The translations under genes were made by a program, and so were the position numbers. A model generated the notes under the pieces. It worked only from the letters and a program-made list of their open reading frames with translations. It was not told the origin of the DNA and ran no database searches. Of a stretch of 64,000 bases of DNA, positions 1 through 8,405 are shown piece by piece (position 1 is the stretch's first letter; the number at the start of each line of letters is the position of its first letter). This DNA comes from Variovorax sp. E3. Its GTDB lineage: Bacteria; Pseudomonadota; Gammaproteobacteria; Burkholderiales; Burkholderiaceae_C. The DNA lies in contig NZ_MOWM01000022.1 in the NCBI RefSeq assembly GCF_016082275.1, positions 1-64,000 of the forward strand, written 5' to 3'.

Positions 1-50
1 CCTTCCCTAGCCTTTGACCCGCTGCATGAGTCCTGCGCAATGCGCCCGCG

Positions 51-451
51 CTAGGCCGTTGAGAGCGCGCCGGAAGCTGCCTGCACCGGAATGTGGGCGC
101 GCTCTTCCTTGATGCGGTTGGCGCCGTCCACGAACACGAGCTTCGGCTTGTAGCCTGCCACCTGGTCTTCAGGTACCAGGCCGAAGGCCGCGATGATGAT
201 CAAGTCACCCACCGACGCTCGACGCGCGGCTGAGCCGTTGACCGAGATGATGCCGGTGCCCCGCTCGCCACGGATCGCATAGGTGACGAAACGCTCGCCG
301 TTGTTGATGTTCCAGATGTGCACCTGCTCGTTCTCGGCCAGGTTGGCGGCATCGAGCAGGTCTTCGTCGATGGCGCAGGAGCTTCGTAGTGCAGTTCGCA
401 GTCGGTGACGGCGACGCGGTGGATCTTGGACTTGAGTAGGGTGCGGAACAT
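51..451 (-). pseudogene. panD: Aspartate 1-decarboxylase, frameshifted at its processing site
   Basis: PanD makes beta-alanine for pantothenate from L-aspartate, using a pyruvoyl group formed by self-cleavage between Gly24 and Ser25. The first 23 residues ([13 protein letters not shown]...ELHYE) are read from the ATG at 451. The rest ([19 protein letters not shown] onward, through [18 protein letters not shown]) lies in another frame. The sequence reads GAAGCTCCTGC where GAAGGCTCCTGC would keep frame, so one G of the Gly24 codon appears to be missing near 380. Length and sequence otherwise match a full PanD of about 125 to 133 residues. The gene is divergent from radC, with repeat copy A between them. 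It is either an inactivated cargo gene or a sequencing error. Confidence 0.88.
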
Positions 452-554
452 GGAGCGAACTCTTTCTCTCTGCGAAAAGGTGGATCCGTCTGGCGTGCAT
501 CGATGAGTGGCATCGGTACGACGGATGCCGTACGCGCGGCGAGCGAAGGATAGT

Positions 555-807
555 CGAGTCGCCGATGGCGTCCGCGCCCGCAGTCTCCATCCTTGCGATC
601 TCCAGCCCTTCGGGCGTGCGCGCTGCGCTTGCTGATAGGCAGAGGAGGGTGTTGGATGGGCTGGCTTGTTGTCCCTTTCATCGTTGCACGCCGTTCTCGC
701 CATCAAGGTCTGCGCGCAATGGCTTTGCGCTTGCGTCCTGGCGGCCGTCTTCGAACCCTGACTGCTGCGCTGCGCCGTGCGGCTTTCGGTTTCGGGCAAT
801 CCCGCCC
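555..807. repeat. Long leader repeat, copy A (upstream of radC)
   Basis: About 253 nt that recur, imperfectly but along the whole length, at 5718-5972. The best-matched blocks are around 650-715 (TTTCATCGTTGCACGCCGTT) and 757-807 (GAACCCTGACTGCTGCGCTG). Copy A ends 17 nt before the radC ATG; copy B ends 22 nt before the first DUF2958 gene. No convincing protein is encoded on either strand. It could be a shared promoter/leader or a structured RNA; its role is unknown. Confidence 0.75.
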
Positions 808-824
808 GATTCACGGAGCCGACC

Positions 825-1355
825 ATGTCGCACGATCTCTTTTCTTCTCTTCTTTCCTTCGAGTTCTCTGCCTCTGTTCCTCTTCTCGTTCGCGATGTCG
901 CGGGCGAGTACCGTCCGGCCGAGGCCGATGAGGTGCTGCTCGCAGCACAGCGGTTGCTGGCAAGGCGGGTGCGCGGCAGCGACGCGCTGTCTTCGCCTGC
1001 GCTGGTGCGGGATTTCCTGCGTCTGCGGCATGGAGCGCTGGAGTGCGAGGTGTTCGCTGTTGTGCATCTGGATGCGCAGTGCCGAGTGCTGGACTATGTG
1101 GAGATGTTCCGAGGCACGGTTGCACAGAGTTCGGTGTATCCGCGTGAGGTGGTCAAGGACGCACTGGCGCGCAACAGTACAGCGCTTCTGCTGGTGCATG
1201 GCCATCCTTCGGGATCGGCAGAGCCGTCGCTGGCCGACGAAGCGCTCACGCAGACCCTCAAGTCGGCCTTGTCCCTCGTGGACGTGCGGGTGCTGGATCA
1301 CCTGATCGTCGGTGGCAGCGTCATCTACTCGATGGCAGAGCATGGGCTGATGTAG
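825..1355 (+). CDS. radC: RadC-family JAMM/MPN-domain protein of the ICE
   Basis: A 176-residue member of the RadC (YkfG/YeeS) family often carried on ICEs and islands; its exact role is unknown and a link to DNA repair is doubtful. The C-terminal JAMM metal-site motif is intact: H125, H127, S129 and D138 in HGHPSGSAEPSLAD. The N-terminal helix-hairpin-helix half of chromosomal RadC is missing, as is usual for ICE copies. I chose the ATG at 825 because upstream in-frame codons fall in the repeat and do not look coding. A strong terminator follows at once, so the gene is probably transcribed alone from the repeat A leader. Confidence 0.93.
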   Translation: MSHDLFSSLLSFEFSASVPLLVRDVAGEYRPAEADEVLLAAQRLLARRVRGSDALSSPALVRDFLRLRHGALECEVFAVVHLDAQCRVLDYVEMFRGTVAQSSVYPREVVKDALARNSTALLLVHGHPSGSAEPSLADEALTQTLKSALSLVDVRVLDHLIVGGSVIYSMAEHGLM

Positions 1356-1381
1356 CAAAGGGGCTTCGGCCCCTTTTTTAT
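1356..1381 (+). terminator. Intrinsic terminator of radC
   Basis: GGGGC-TTCG-GCCCC hairpin (1360-1373) directly followed by a run of T, starting 4 bases after the radC stop codon. Stable stem, UUCG tetraloop and T-tract are all present. Confidence 0.93.
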
Positions 1382-1779
1382 TTCCCTCTCGCATGCGCGC
1401 TGCGCGCGTGCATCTGGCCGGCGGCCGGTGCCGGCCGATTCCCTCGATTTCATCTCTCCGGTGGCAGTACCCGCCACCTGCGCGCCGCTGTCTGCGGCTT
1501 GCCTGGCCTCTGCGTGCGCTCCTCCCGTCAAGCCGCTGCGGCGCCCGTGTCCTCGGCTTCGCCTGCGGGCCGCGCCAGCGCCTTCGCTGTTCTCCCTTGA
1601 CGGCGCACCCGCGCCGGCCCCAGCCGGCCTCTATGGCCGCGAAAGGGCTTCGCGGCCCCTGCGGAGCCCAAACACCAAGGAGAGCGCCTATGCACAGACC
1701 CAGACCCTGACTCCAGTTTCGGTTTTTGTTTTTCCCAGTTTTGTTTTCCAACGTCCCGACATGGGACAGGAGTTCGATC
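1382..1779. other. Non-coding leader between radC and parB
   Basis: About 400 bases with no supportable gene. It holds a GC-rich imperfect palindrome at 1391-1411, a perfect 7-bp inverted repeat GGCCGGC/GCCGGCC at 1416-1436, and a T-rich stretch near 1718-1750 just before parB. It probably contains the parB promoter, but no clear -35/-10 pair was seen. Confidence 0.5.
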
Positions 1780-3798
1780 ATGAATACCGTTGATACGCGA
1801 GAAGTTTCCACCCTTGAAGCGGCCGTACCTGCGCAGAACATGGTGCTGGTGCCGCTCTCGCGGCTGCGTTCGCGGCCATCCAAGCGCAACGTGCGCCGCA
1901 AGGCGCGCACGTCGATTGCTGCATTGGCTGCAAGCATCCGGCGTCTGGGCCTCCTGCAGAACCTCACCGTAATCCCTTTCGGTGATGACGGGGACTTCGA
2001 GGTCGTCGCCGGTGGGCGGCGCCTCGCGGCCTTGAAGTTGCTCGCCAAGAAGCGCCGCATCCCAATGGATTGGCCGGTGCCTTGCATGCTGGTGGCCGAC
2101 ACGCTGGCGCGTACGGCGAGCCTCACCGAGAACGTGCAGAGGGAGGCCATGGGGCCGGTTGATGAACTGCTCGCATGGAAGGCCCTTGTGGCCGAAGGCC
2201 GCTCGGTGGAGGCCATCGCGGCGGACTTCGGCGTGAAGCCGCTGGCGGTCAAGCGCCGGCTTCGGCTCGCCAACGTCTCGCCGCGCTTGCTGGCGGACTA
2301 TCAGACCGGCGCTGTGACCCTCGAACAGTTGATGGCGCTCGCCATTACCGACGACCACGCGGCGCAGGAGGCCGCGTTCTACGACAGCCCTGCATGGCAG
2401 CGCAGCCCCGAGGCGCTGCGTGACCATCTGACCCACGAAGAGATCGATGCCAGCCGCGATGCGCTGGCCCATTTCGTCGGACTTGAGGCCTACGAGGCCG
2501 CAGGGGGCGGCGTACGCCGCGACCTGTTTTCGGACGAAGAGCAGGGAAGCTATCTCACCGATGCCGGATTGCTGGACACGCTCGCGCGCCACAAGCTCGC
2601 CGATGCTGTCGAGCAGGTTCAGCTGGAGGGCTGGGGATGGGTGGAGGTCGCGCCGCGCGCCACGGCTGCCGAGTTGCATGTGTTCCAGCGGGTGCGGCGC
2701 ACGCGCCGCGACCCGAACAGGACCGAGGCCAAGCGCATCGCCAAGCTCGAAAGGAAACAGAACGAACTGCAGGACCGACTCGATGATGAAGATGCGGAAC
2801 TGAGCGAGGACGGCGTGGGGGCACTGCAGGAGGAGTTGGACCGGCTCGGCAACGAACTGGAAGCGATCGAGCAGACCCTGATCGTCTACCCGCCCCGGAC
2901 GGTGGAAGTAGCCGGTGCCGTGGTGTCGGTGGATCACATAGGTGGCGTCGTGGTGCACCGTGGGCTGCTGCGCGAGGAGCAGGCCAAGGCGATACGAGCG
3001 CAGGAGCGGCAGGAGGCCGGTGCGGCAGGCGTGGAGCGCAATGGCCATGATGGCGATGCTGACGAGTTGACCAAGTCCGGTATCTCGGAGAAGCTGGCGA
3101 AGCGGTTGAGCGCGCATCGCACGGCTGCCATGCAGGCCGAGGTCGCCCGACATCCGCAGGTGGCTTTGGTGGCTGTCGTGCATCGGCTTGCGCTGCGCGT
3201 GGTCTTCGACAGCTACGGCTCGGGTGGTTCGCCCGTCGACATCATCGCCACCCCGCAGGATGGACTGACGCAGCATGCCCCGGACGTGGGAGACTCGCCT
3301 GCGGCGGTGGGCATGGGCAAGGTCCGCGAGGCGTGGGCAGCGCGCTTGCCGAGAGAGCCCAAGGCTCTCTTTGCCGAGCTGCTGGCCCTGCCGCAAGGCG
3401 AACTGTTGTCGCTGCTGGCGGTGTGCGTGGCTTCCACCGTCAGTGTGCTGGCATCCCGCGAGGACGAGGTGCCCGCCGCCGGGTTGGCCGAGGCCGTGAG
3501 CCTCGACATGCACGACTGGTGGGCGCCGACCGCCGAAGGCTACTTTGCGCATGTCTCCAAGGCGAAGGCATTGGAAGCGGTGCTGGCCTTTGCACCGGAT
3601 CACGTGACCCGGCTGTCCAAGCTCAAGAAGGCTGAGATTGCGAGCGAGGCCGAAAGGCTCGCCGCCGGGACCGGGTGGCTGCCGGTGATGTTCAGGCTGA
3701 GGCAGAACCGACCTCTGAGACGCCAACATCGTCGGGGATCGAAGCGGTGCTGGAAGCGGATGAAGCCGGTGCCGAAGCCGAAAAGCGCGAGGAACTAG
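1780..3798 (+). CDS. parB: Large ParB/RepB/Spo0J-family partition protein, probable 3' frameshift
   Basis: Long (672-residue) ParB-like protein typical of Tn4371-type ICEs, thought to work with ParA in keeping the element. The ParB N-terminal nuclease-like domain covers about residues 22-130 (VVAGGRRLAAL at 76-86, ENVQREAM following). A KorB/HTH-type segment comes next (VEAIAADFGVKPLAVKRRL), then a charged coiled coil near 325-370 (KLERKQNELQDRLDDED). The last ~40 residues (RLRQNRPLRRQHRRG...) are arginine-rich and unlike the family. The overlapping frame reads an acidic tail (GDVQAEAEPTSETPTSS...) ending at 3812, so one base is probably missing near 3680. The start was chosen at MNTVDTREVS, 1780. 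Confidence 0.88.
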   Translation: MNTVDTREVSTLEAAVPAQNMVLVPLSRLRSRPSKRNVRRKARTSIAALAASIRRLGLLQNLTVIPFGDDGDFEVVAGGRRLAALKLLAKKRRIPMDWPVPCMLVADTLARTASLTENVQREAMGPVDELLAWKALVAEGRSVEAIAADFGVKPLAVKRRLRLANVSPRLLADYQTGAVTLEQLMALAITDDHAAQEAAFYDSPAWQRSPEALRDHLTHEEIDASRDALAHFVGLEAYEAAGGGVRRDLFSDEEQGSYLTDAGLLDTLARHKLADAVEQVQLEGWGWVEVAPRATAAELHVFQRVRRTRRDPNRTEAKRIAKLERKQNELQDRLDDEDAELSEDGVGALQEELDRLGNELEAIEQTLIVYPPRTVEVAGAVVSVDHIGGVVVHRGLLREEQAKAIRAQERQEAGAAGVERNGHDGDADELTKSGISEKLAKRLSAHRTAAMQAEVARHPQVALVAVVHRLALRVVFDSYGSGGSPVDIIATPQDGLTQHAPDVGDSPAAVGMGKVREAWAARLPREPKALFAELLALPQGELLSLLAVCVASTVSVLASREDEVPAAGLAEAVSLDMHDWWAPTAEGYFAHVSKAKALEAVLAFAPDHVTRLSKLKKAEIASEAERLAAGTGWLPVMFRLRQNRPLRRQHRRGSKRCWKRMKPVPKPKSARN

Positions 3799-3816
3799 CG
3801 GCAGTCGCCTAGGCAT

Positions 3817-3842
3817 AAGGCCCCGGCTGGAGCCGGGGCCTT
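3817..3842 (+). terminator. Perfect 12-bp hairpin after parB
   Basis: AAGGCCCCGGCT / AGCCGGGGCCTT arms separated by GG, directly after the in-frame end of the restored parB frame (3812). There is no long T-tract, so termination is likely but not certain. Confidence 0.6.
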
Positions 3843-4102
3843 GGATGTGCGAGAAAAAAACGCTCGCGGCAAGTATGCCGCGCGCGTTTTCGTTTGCGAC
3901 GAGGGGGAGGACGATGGACGCGCCGTGGCGGCGTTGAGTGCCCCAGGCAATCGGCGACCCCTGCGCCCGGGGTACGCCCCGGCATGCCCTGTTAGGTTGG
4001 CTGCGCCAGCCCATCGCGTGAGCATCGTAAGAGTTCCGATCCAGAGGCGTACGCATCTGTCTTTGATTTTGAGAACACAGCGATGTCACCTCTCACATTC
4101 TC

Positions 4103-4565
4103 ATGAACCAGCAAGGCGTCAGCGAAATCTGTTTTGAAGAAACTTATGCGGTGTCGCATGACCAGACGGCACGGTCTTTGTTCGCGAGGCTGCCGCATGG
4201 CGCGAATACGCGCAGACGTTGATCGAATGTCTGGCGACCGGGTATCTGGTCGCGGTTGCGAGTCCATCTGCGTCCGCGAAATGCAGTTGCACATCGACGC
4301 GATGATGGAGGTGGTCGTAGGGCGCACCGTGCATATCGAGCACCTCGGCCCCATTCCACCGACGACACGGCTGCGACTGTGTGGATGGGTCGAGGGGTTG
4401 GGCGAACGCAGTGCGACGTTCCGTGTCCAGGCATATGACGACCACGAACGCGTACTCGACGGGACCGTCACGCTGGTGGCGGCGCATCGGGCCAGCATCG
4501 AGTCGGGTATCGCCACGAAGGTCGATGCGCTTGAGGCGGCTCGCGGCGGCGGGCAGCGGGTCTGA
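4103..4565 (+). pseudogene. Thioesterase (FlK-like hot-dog fold), two frameshifts
   Basis: Three frames in succession spell one hot-dog thioesterase: MNQQGVSEICFEETYAVSHD from 4103, EYAQTLIECLATGYLVAV near 4204-4255, and ESICVREMQLHIDAMMEVVV to the TGA at 4563. The last part continues with GRTVHIEHLGPIPPTTRL and VQAYDDHERVLDGTVTLVA, typical of FlK/4HBT-type acyl-CoA thioesterases. Each frame change has the sign expected of one missing base. It is about 150 residues when joined, the usual family size. It sits between parB and the DUF736 gene and does not belong to the conjugation machinery. Substrate is unknown. Confidence 0.65.
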
Positions 4566-5058
4566 CGGTCGGGGACGGTGGGTCATCCAGGGTCGGTCCC
4601 CCGCCGTGGATTCCTGACTTTCCTCCATGCCACCAATGCCGATCACGTCTGCCGCGTCGACGCTGTGGGACGTTCCGGCGGCGCTTTCCTGGTCAGCCGA
4701 CTTGGACCTGGACTGCGTCCGGGTCCAGGCCGGAAAGCCTTTGCTGTGGGACCAGTGCCTGGGCCATGCATCCTTTCGGGATCAGGTTCACGCCCACGGC
4801 CTTGTATGTGTCGTGAATCCTGGCGCGGGCACGGCGGCGCTTCTCTGCGTTGCGCTTCGCCTCGGGCTTCATCGCCGCAACCGTGCGGCCCGACAAATTT
4901 CCCCGACCTGCGGTCTTCCTCGCGAAGCAAATTTCTCGGGCCTCCCGGTCCTCCACTCGCGTTGCGGCCTTCGGTGCGACGCGCCCGGACCCACGCCGTC
5001 CGGATCACGCCAAGGCCGCGATGGGCGCGGACCTGGTCAACTTCGAAAGGACTTCATC
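4566..5058. other. Gap with no firm gene
   Basis: About 490 bases between the broken thioesterase and the DUF736 gene. The plus frame stays open into DUF736 but does not look coding. On the minus strand, 4693-4956 could encode 87 residues containing a basic helix (KPEAKRNAEKRRRARARIHD) followed by TYKAVGVNLIPKGCMAQ. This looks more protein-like than a chance ORF, but I recognise no family and no RBS decides a start. Confidence 0.3.
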
Positions 5059-5367
5059 ATGGCCAACATCGGCATCTTCACCGCACAGAACAACGGTTTC
5101 GCCGGCACGGTTCGCACCCTGACGCTCAACGTCAAGGTCAAGATCGCTCCCAGTGACAAGGAAAGCGAGAACGCCCCGGACTACCGCATCGTGGCGGGCA
5201 CCGGCTACGAGATCGGCGCGGCCTGGAAGAAGGTCAGCAAGGCGGACCGGCCCTACCTGTCGGTGACGCTGGACGACCCGTCGTTCCCGGCGACCATCTA
5301 TGCCCGCCTGGTCGAGGGCGATGACGGCGCGCACAACCTGATCTGGTCGCGCAGCAAGGGCGACTGA
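5059..5367 (+). CDS. DUF736-family ICE protein
   Basis: A 102-residue cytosolic protein of the DUF736 family, conserved in Tn4371-like and related ICEs, function unknown. Family features are MANIGIFTAQNNGFAGTVRT at the start, APDYRIVAG in the middle and a conserved YLSVTLDDPSFPATIYARL block near the C-terminus. The ATG at 5059 follows a good ribosome site (GAAAGGA, 5045-5051). Two hairpins follow, so the gene is likely a single transcription unit. Complete and unremarkable for the family. Confidence 0.93.
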   Translation: MANIGIFTAQNNGFAGTVRTLTLNVKVKIAPSDKESENAPDYRIVAGTGYEIGAAWKKVSKADRPYLSVTLDDPSFPATIYARLVEGDDGAHNLIWSRSKGD

Positions 5368-5377
5368 TCGTCGCCCG

Positions 5378-5401
5378 GCGCCCCGCCAGCCGGCGGGGCG
5401 C
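5378..5401 (+). terminator. Hairpin after DUF736 gene (first)
   Basis: Perfect 10-bp arms GCGCCCCGCC/GGCGGGGCGC with an AGCC loop, 10 bases after the stop codon. Short T content only. Confidence 0.65.
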
Positions 5402-5421
5402 TTCACCTCTGAGCGCTATCA

Positions 5422-5447
5422 ACGGCCCGCCCTCCGTCGCGGGCCGT
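5422..5447 (+). terminator. Hairpin after DUF736 gene (second)
   Basis: Perfect 9-bp arms ACGGCCCGC/GCGGGCCGT around an 8-nt loop, followed by TTC. A tandem back-up to the hairpin at 5378. Confidence 0.6.
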
Positions 5448-5472
5448 TTCACTGCTGCGGGTCTGCACTGAG

Positions 5473-5488
5473 TTCCGTAAGTACGGAA
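5473..5488. promoter_or_regulatory. Palindromic operator-like site
   Basis: TTCCGTA-AG-TACGGAA, perfect 7-bp arms with a 2-base spacer, in the long gap upstream of repeat copy B. It could bind a dimeric regulator such as the XRE protein at 6348-6656; no second copy was seen to support this. Confidence 0.4.
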
Positions 5489-5717
5489 TGGCGCCAATCC
5501 GTGTTTCCTGATTCCCTCATCTGCGGACAGTCGTCATTCCGACTTTGCGGTTCTACGGATGTACGGGTAGCAGTAGATGTGCGTTGACGGTTTCGCGGAC
5601 TCGTGGCTTTGTGCAAAGACGCATCACAGGTTTTGCGAGTCGGCGTGCATACGGATAGGTGTCGAAGGCATTCGTGCGTCTCCCGGCGGTGCCGGGCCGG
5701 GCTGTCGTGCTGCGCAT

Positions 5718-5972
5718 CGAGCCGCCGATGGCGTCTCGCCCCTTCAGGCGTCCATCCCTGACGCCTGCGGCCTTCACTGCGTTCCCGGCCTGCGCGCTTC
5801 GCTTGCCACAAGGCAAGACGGGGAGGGGGCTGGCTTGCTGTTCCCTTCATCGTTGCACGGCGTTCTCGCCGTCAAGGTCTGCGCGCACGTCGTGCGCTTG
5901 CGGCCCGCGGCCGTCTGCGAACCCTGACTGCTGCGCTGCGTCGTGCGGCTTCGGTCTTGGGCAATCCCGCCC
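5718..5972. repeat. Long leader repeat, copy B (upstream of first DUF2958 gene)
   Basis: Imperfect second copy of 555-807. It shares TTCATCGTTGCACGGCGTT and GAACCCTGACTGCTGCGCTG blocks and the terminal GGGCAATCCCGCCC. Like copy A it stops just before a start codon (ATG at 5995). The rest of the gap (5448-5717) shows no gene. Confidence 0.75.
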
Positions 5973-5994
5973 TGCATCCTTTCAAGGAAAGACC

Positions 5995-6336
5995 ATGACG
6001 AAGCTTCTTACCGACGATCAACGCGAGCAACTGCTGACCAATGGCCGGGAATCGACCGAGAACCCCAACTTCGACCCGCTGCCAGTGGTCAAGCTGTTCA
6101 CGCCCAACGCAGGCGCGACGTGGTTGCTGAGCGAACTCGATTCCGAAGACACCGCGTTCGGGCTCTGCGACCTCGGGCAAGGCTTTCCCGAGCTGGGCTA
6201 TGTGAGCTTGGCGGAGCTGGAGGGCTTGCGGGGGAGGTGGGGTCTGCCCATTGAGCGCGATCTTTACTTCGTTGCCGACAAGCGGCTGAGTGGCTACGCG
6301 CGTGAAGCGCGGCTTGCAGGACGCATCGTGGCGTAG
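5995..6336 (+). CDS. DUF2958-family protein, copy 1
   Basis: A 113-residue member of the DUF2958 family found on ICEs and plasmids, function unknown. Family features: LTDDQREQLLTNGR at the start, FDPLPVVKLFTPNAGATWLL, then GLCDLGQGFPELGYVSL. The ATG at 5995 has AAGGAAAG just upstream. It is a clear paralogue of the gene at 6827-7168 (DPLPVVKL, GFP-LG-VSL and the GLCD motif are shared), with the XRE repressor gene between them on the other strand. It is convergent with that repressor. Confidence 0.9.
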   Translation: MTKLLTDDQREQLLTNGRESTENPNFDPLPVVKLFTPNAGATWLLSELDSEDTAFGLCDLGQGFPELGYVSLAELEGLRGRWGLPIERDLYFVADKRLSGYAREARLAGRIVA

Positions 6337-6347
6337 CGCCGCAGGCA

Positions 6348-6656
6348 TCAGCCTTCTGCGGGAGGTTGATGCCATTCCTTCGGCAGCCTGGCCTCTGTCT
6401 CGAGCATCAACTCGCCGGCGCTGCGGCCCAACGCGCGGGCGATCTTGAACACGAGGGCCAGCGTGGGCATGTGCTCGCCACGCTCGATCTTGCCCATGTG
6501 CGAACGTTCGATGCCGGCCAGGTGTGCCAATGTCTCCTGCGCGATGCCATTTTCGGTTCGCGTTGCGCGCACCACAGCACCGAAGGCACGGGCGGGCGCA
6601 ACCTCGAAGGTTGTTGCGCCCACCGGTCGACCGCGCTGAATGACTCGCTTCTGCAT
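6348..6656 (-). CDS. XRE/HTH_3 transcriptional regulator
   Basis: A 102-residue Cro/CI-type DNA-binding protein. The helix-turn-helix spans about residues 28-80 (FGAVVRATRTENGIAQETLA, then LAGIERSHMGKIERGEHMPT). Its position between the two DUF2958 genes, divergent from the second across an AT-rich gap, suggests that it represses itself and that gene. Such small XRE proteins often keep ICE transfer genes off; that is inference here. The N-terminal 20 residues are basic and family-variable. Start is the ATG at 6656. Confidence 0.9.
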   Translation of the reverse strand: MQKRVIQRGRPVGATTFEVAPARAFGAVVRATRTENGIAQETLAHLAGIERSHMGKIERGEHMPTLALVFKIARALGRSAGELMLETEARLPKEWHQPPAEG

Positions 6657-6826
6657 GGACAGAAGCGTCGAGTTTCAGCACAATTTAAACCACGTTATCT
6701 TTAACTCATTCGTTATTCATCAGTTTGCTCTTTGGATCAAATTTTGCCGTTGATATGTGGCCGACCCGGCTTTCATGTCTCAGGCGGCAGCAGTAGCATC
6801 CAGAACTCCCTGCGAGGAAGAAGCTC
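6657..6826. promoter_or_regulatory. Divergent promoter region of XRE gene and DUF2958 copy 2
   Basis: A 170-base gap between divergent genes that is far more AT-rich than its surroundings (about 6680-6760). Repeated GTTAAA/GTTTAAA-type words on the minus strand near 6685-6710 are possible repressor sites. No exact -35/-10 assignment was possible. Confidence 0.45.
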
Positions 6827-7168
6827 ATGACTTTCCTAACCGAACAACAGCGCACACAGATGCTGGCGAATGGGGCGGCCCGTGCTCGCGGCGAAGCTCT
6901 CGATCCGTTGCCGGTTGTCAAGCTCTACACGCTGGATGCGGGGGGTATCTGGCTGCTCACCGAGTTGGACGCTGATGGCGACAAAGCCTATGGCCTGTGC
7001 GACGCAGGCACAGGTTTTCCTGACCTGGGCAATGTGAGCCTGGCTGCCCTTGAGGCCGTACGCGGCCCCCAAGGGCAGCCCATCGCGGCCGACCCCCACT
7101 TCAGGCCGCGGCAGACCTTGTCAGCCTACGCGGCCGAGGCTCTGCGCGATGGGCAGATCTCGGACTGA
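6827..7168 (+). CDS. DUF2958-family protein, copy 2
   Basis: A 113-residue protein of exactly the same length as the gene at 5995-6336 and alignable along it: LTEQQRTQMLANG, LDPLPVVKLYTLDAGGIWLL, GLCDAGTGFPDLGNVSLAAL. The two copies have diverged clearly, so the duplication is not recent. Function unknown. The ATG at 6827 follows GAGGAAGAAG. It is convergent with the H-NS-like gene, with only 11 bases between stops. Confidence 0.9.
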   Translation: MTFLTEQQRTQMLANGAARARGEALDPLPVVKLYTLDAGGIWLLTELDADGDKAYGLCDAGTGFPDLGNVSLAALEAVRGPQGQPIAADPHFRPRQTLSAYAAEALRDGQISD

Positions 7169-7179
7169 ACCCAGGCCGC

Positions 7180-7527
7180 TCAGGCTGCGAGTTCGGCAGG
7201 CGTCTTGCCACTTTCCAGCGCTGCCTTGAACCACGCCGGACGCGGGCCCCGACCACTCCAGGCATTGCCGTTGCCGTCCTTGAATTTGGGGATGGAGGGC
7301 GTGGAGTGGGCCTTGGCCTTGACGGCCTTGACGCGGCCGGCGGGTTTGGCTGCCTTGATGCTTGCGTCGCGCCCGGCAACGCCCAGGTCCTCGGCGGTGA
7401 AGCCGTAGACCGCGATGGCCTCCTTGATGCGCGCGAGCACGCCGGCAGCTTCCTTCTTGCGCAGCACATCGGCTTGTGCCTGCAGTTGTGCAATCTGCTG
7501 CTGAACCTGGAGATACGTCGTTACCAT
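7180..7527 (-). CDS. H-NS-family nucleoid protein
   Basis: A 115-residue H-NS-like DNA-binding protein. An N-terminal coiled-coil oligomerisation part (about 1-35, VQQQIAQLQAQADVLRKKEA) is followed by a lysine/alanine-rich linker and the C-terminal DNA-binding motif GNAWSGRGPRPAWFKAAL (about 85-103), characteristic of the betaproteobacterial BpH3/Bv3F subgroup. ICE-borne H-NS proteins usually silence AT-rich DNA of the element; that role is inferred here. Start is the ATG at 7527. Confidence 0.93.
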   Translation of the reverse strand: MVTTYLQVQQQIAQLQAQADVLRKKEAAGVLARIKEAIAVYGFTAEDLGVAGRDASIKAAKPAGRVKAVKAKAHSTPSIPKFKDGNGNAWSGRGPRPAWFKAALESGKTPAELAA

Positions 7528-7795
7528 TTTTGAATCGCCTCAGAAGAAAGAAATTGCGATTGTGAGCCAAAGCAGAATTTCACCTCGCTGGGAGAAGAAT
7601 GTGCATTGCCGTTGATGCACAAGCGAATGGCCATCGCAAAAACTATCCGACGTTGTACACACGGCGCTCCTCGACAAGTGGATTGATAGCGGCATCGCGT
7701 GCGCTCCGATCAAAACGGAGTTCGCCTGATGTTCGTACATGGCCGACAGCTACCCTGGCCTTGGCCGGTGTACGACATACTGCTGGGAGCCTCCT

Positions 7796-8322
7796 TCAAG
7801 CGATTTCGGTTGCCTCGGCCCATACCCTGTTGAAAAAGGATTCCCGGGTCCTTTTGAACACGACGCTTGAATGCAGACCGACAGCCGACTCGATCTGTGT
7901 CGTCTTGCCAAAGTCAGCGCTGGAAACCCAGACCGTATCCGGCGCTACCAGCACGACTTGGCATTGTTGTTGCGATGCAGTGCTATGCGTACATCAGGGA
8001 AGCGCAGCTTAAGCTGCCTTGCCTCCCTTTGTGCGTCGACATTTGCAATGATGAATATGTCTCGCGGGCGCTTGCCCAAAGTCTGAGAGATGTATTCCGG
8101 GTCCGGAAGCGATCCGGTCATTATCAAGATGGGGCCGATGACGCGTGCAATTTGAGAGAGGCGCGTATTCCATGTGCTGGCGCAGATGGACATCTTTGCG
8201 TCTTCGCAGGAGAACGCGAAGCCGCGACTGTCGTCGCTGAAGATCATTCGATTGATCCGGGTGTCGAGTTTCGTGTCATCTTGCCGCAGATTTCCGAAGA
8301 CGCTCGACCCGGTCGCCCCGCT
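7796..8322 (-). pseudogene. Broken PLD-like/hypothetical ICE protein
   Basis: Minus-strand reading gives a coherent protein in two frames. The first frame (LDTRINRMIFSDDSRGFAFS, then WNTRLSQIARVIGPILIMTG and PRDIFIIANVDAQREARQL) stops just after LHRNNNAK. The next frame continues with VVLVAPDTVWVSSADFGKTT and HSSVVFKRTRESFF to a stop at 7796. One missing G (AAGTCGTG for AAGGTCGTG, near 7957) explains the break. The HxxxxxK...S-S-A-D-F-G pattern recalls phospholipase D-like folds, but the family is uncertain. The N-terminus is cut by a stop at 8323. The gap 7528-7795 beyond it shows no gene. Confidence 0.6.
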
Positions 8323-8405
8323 CTATGCGCGAGGGTACCTCGCCGTAAAGGCGACCCGATTGACCTGCAGCTGTGGCAGGTTCCTTCGTCAGAAGGAGCC
8401 TGTCC

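Noticed and set aside
678..2273. 531-codon minus-strand frame over radC and the parB start
   Set aside because: It crosses the radC terminator and two clear plus-strand genes and has no recognisable domain.
1528..4089. Very long minus-strand open frame (853 codons) opposite parB
   Set aside because: Composition mirrors the parB codons, no family motif, no ribosome site; a shadow of high-GC coding sequence.
7599..8012. Plus-strand frame of 137 codons before the DUF2285 gene
   Set aside because: The minus strand here reads a better conserved (though broken) protein; the plus frame is its shadow.
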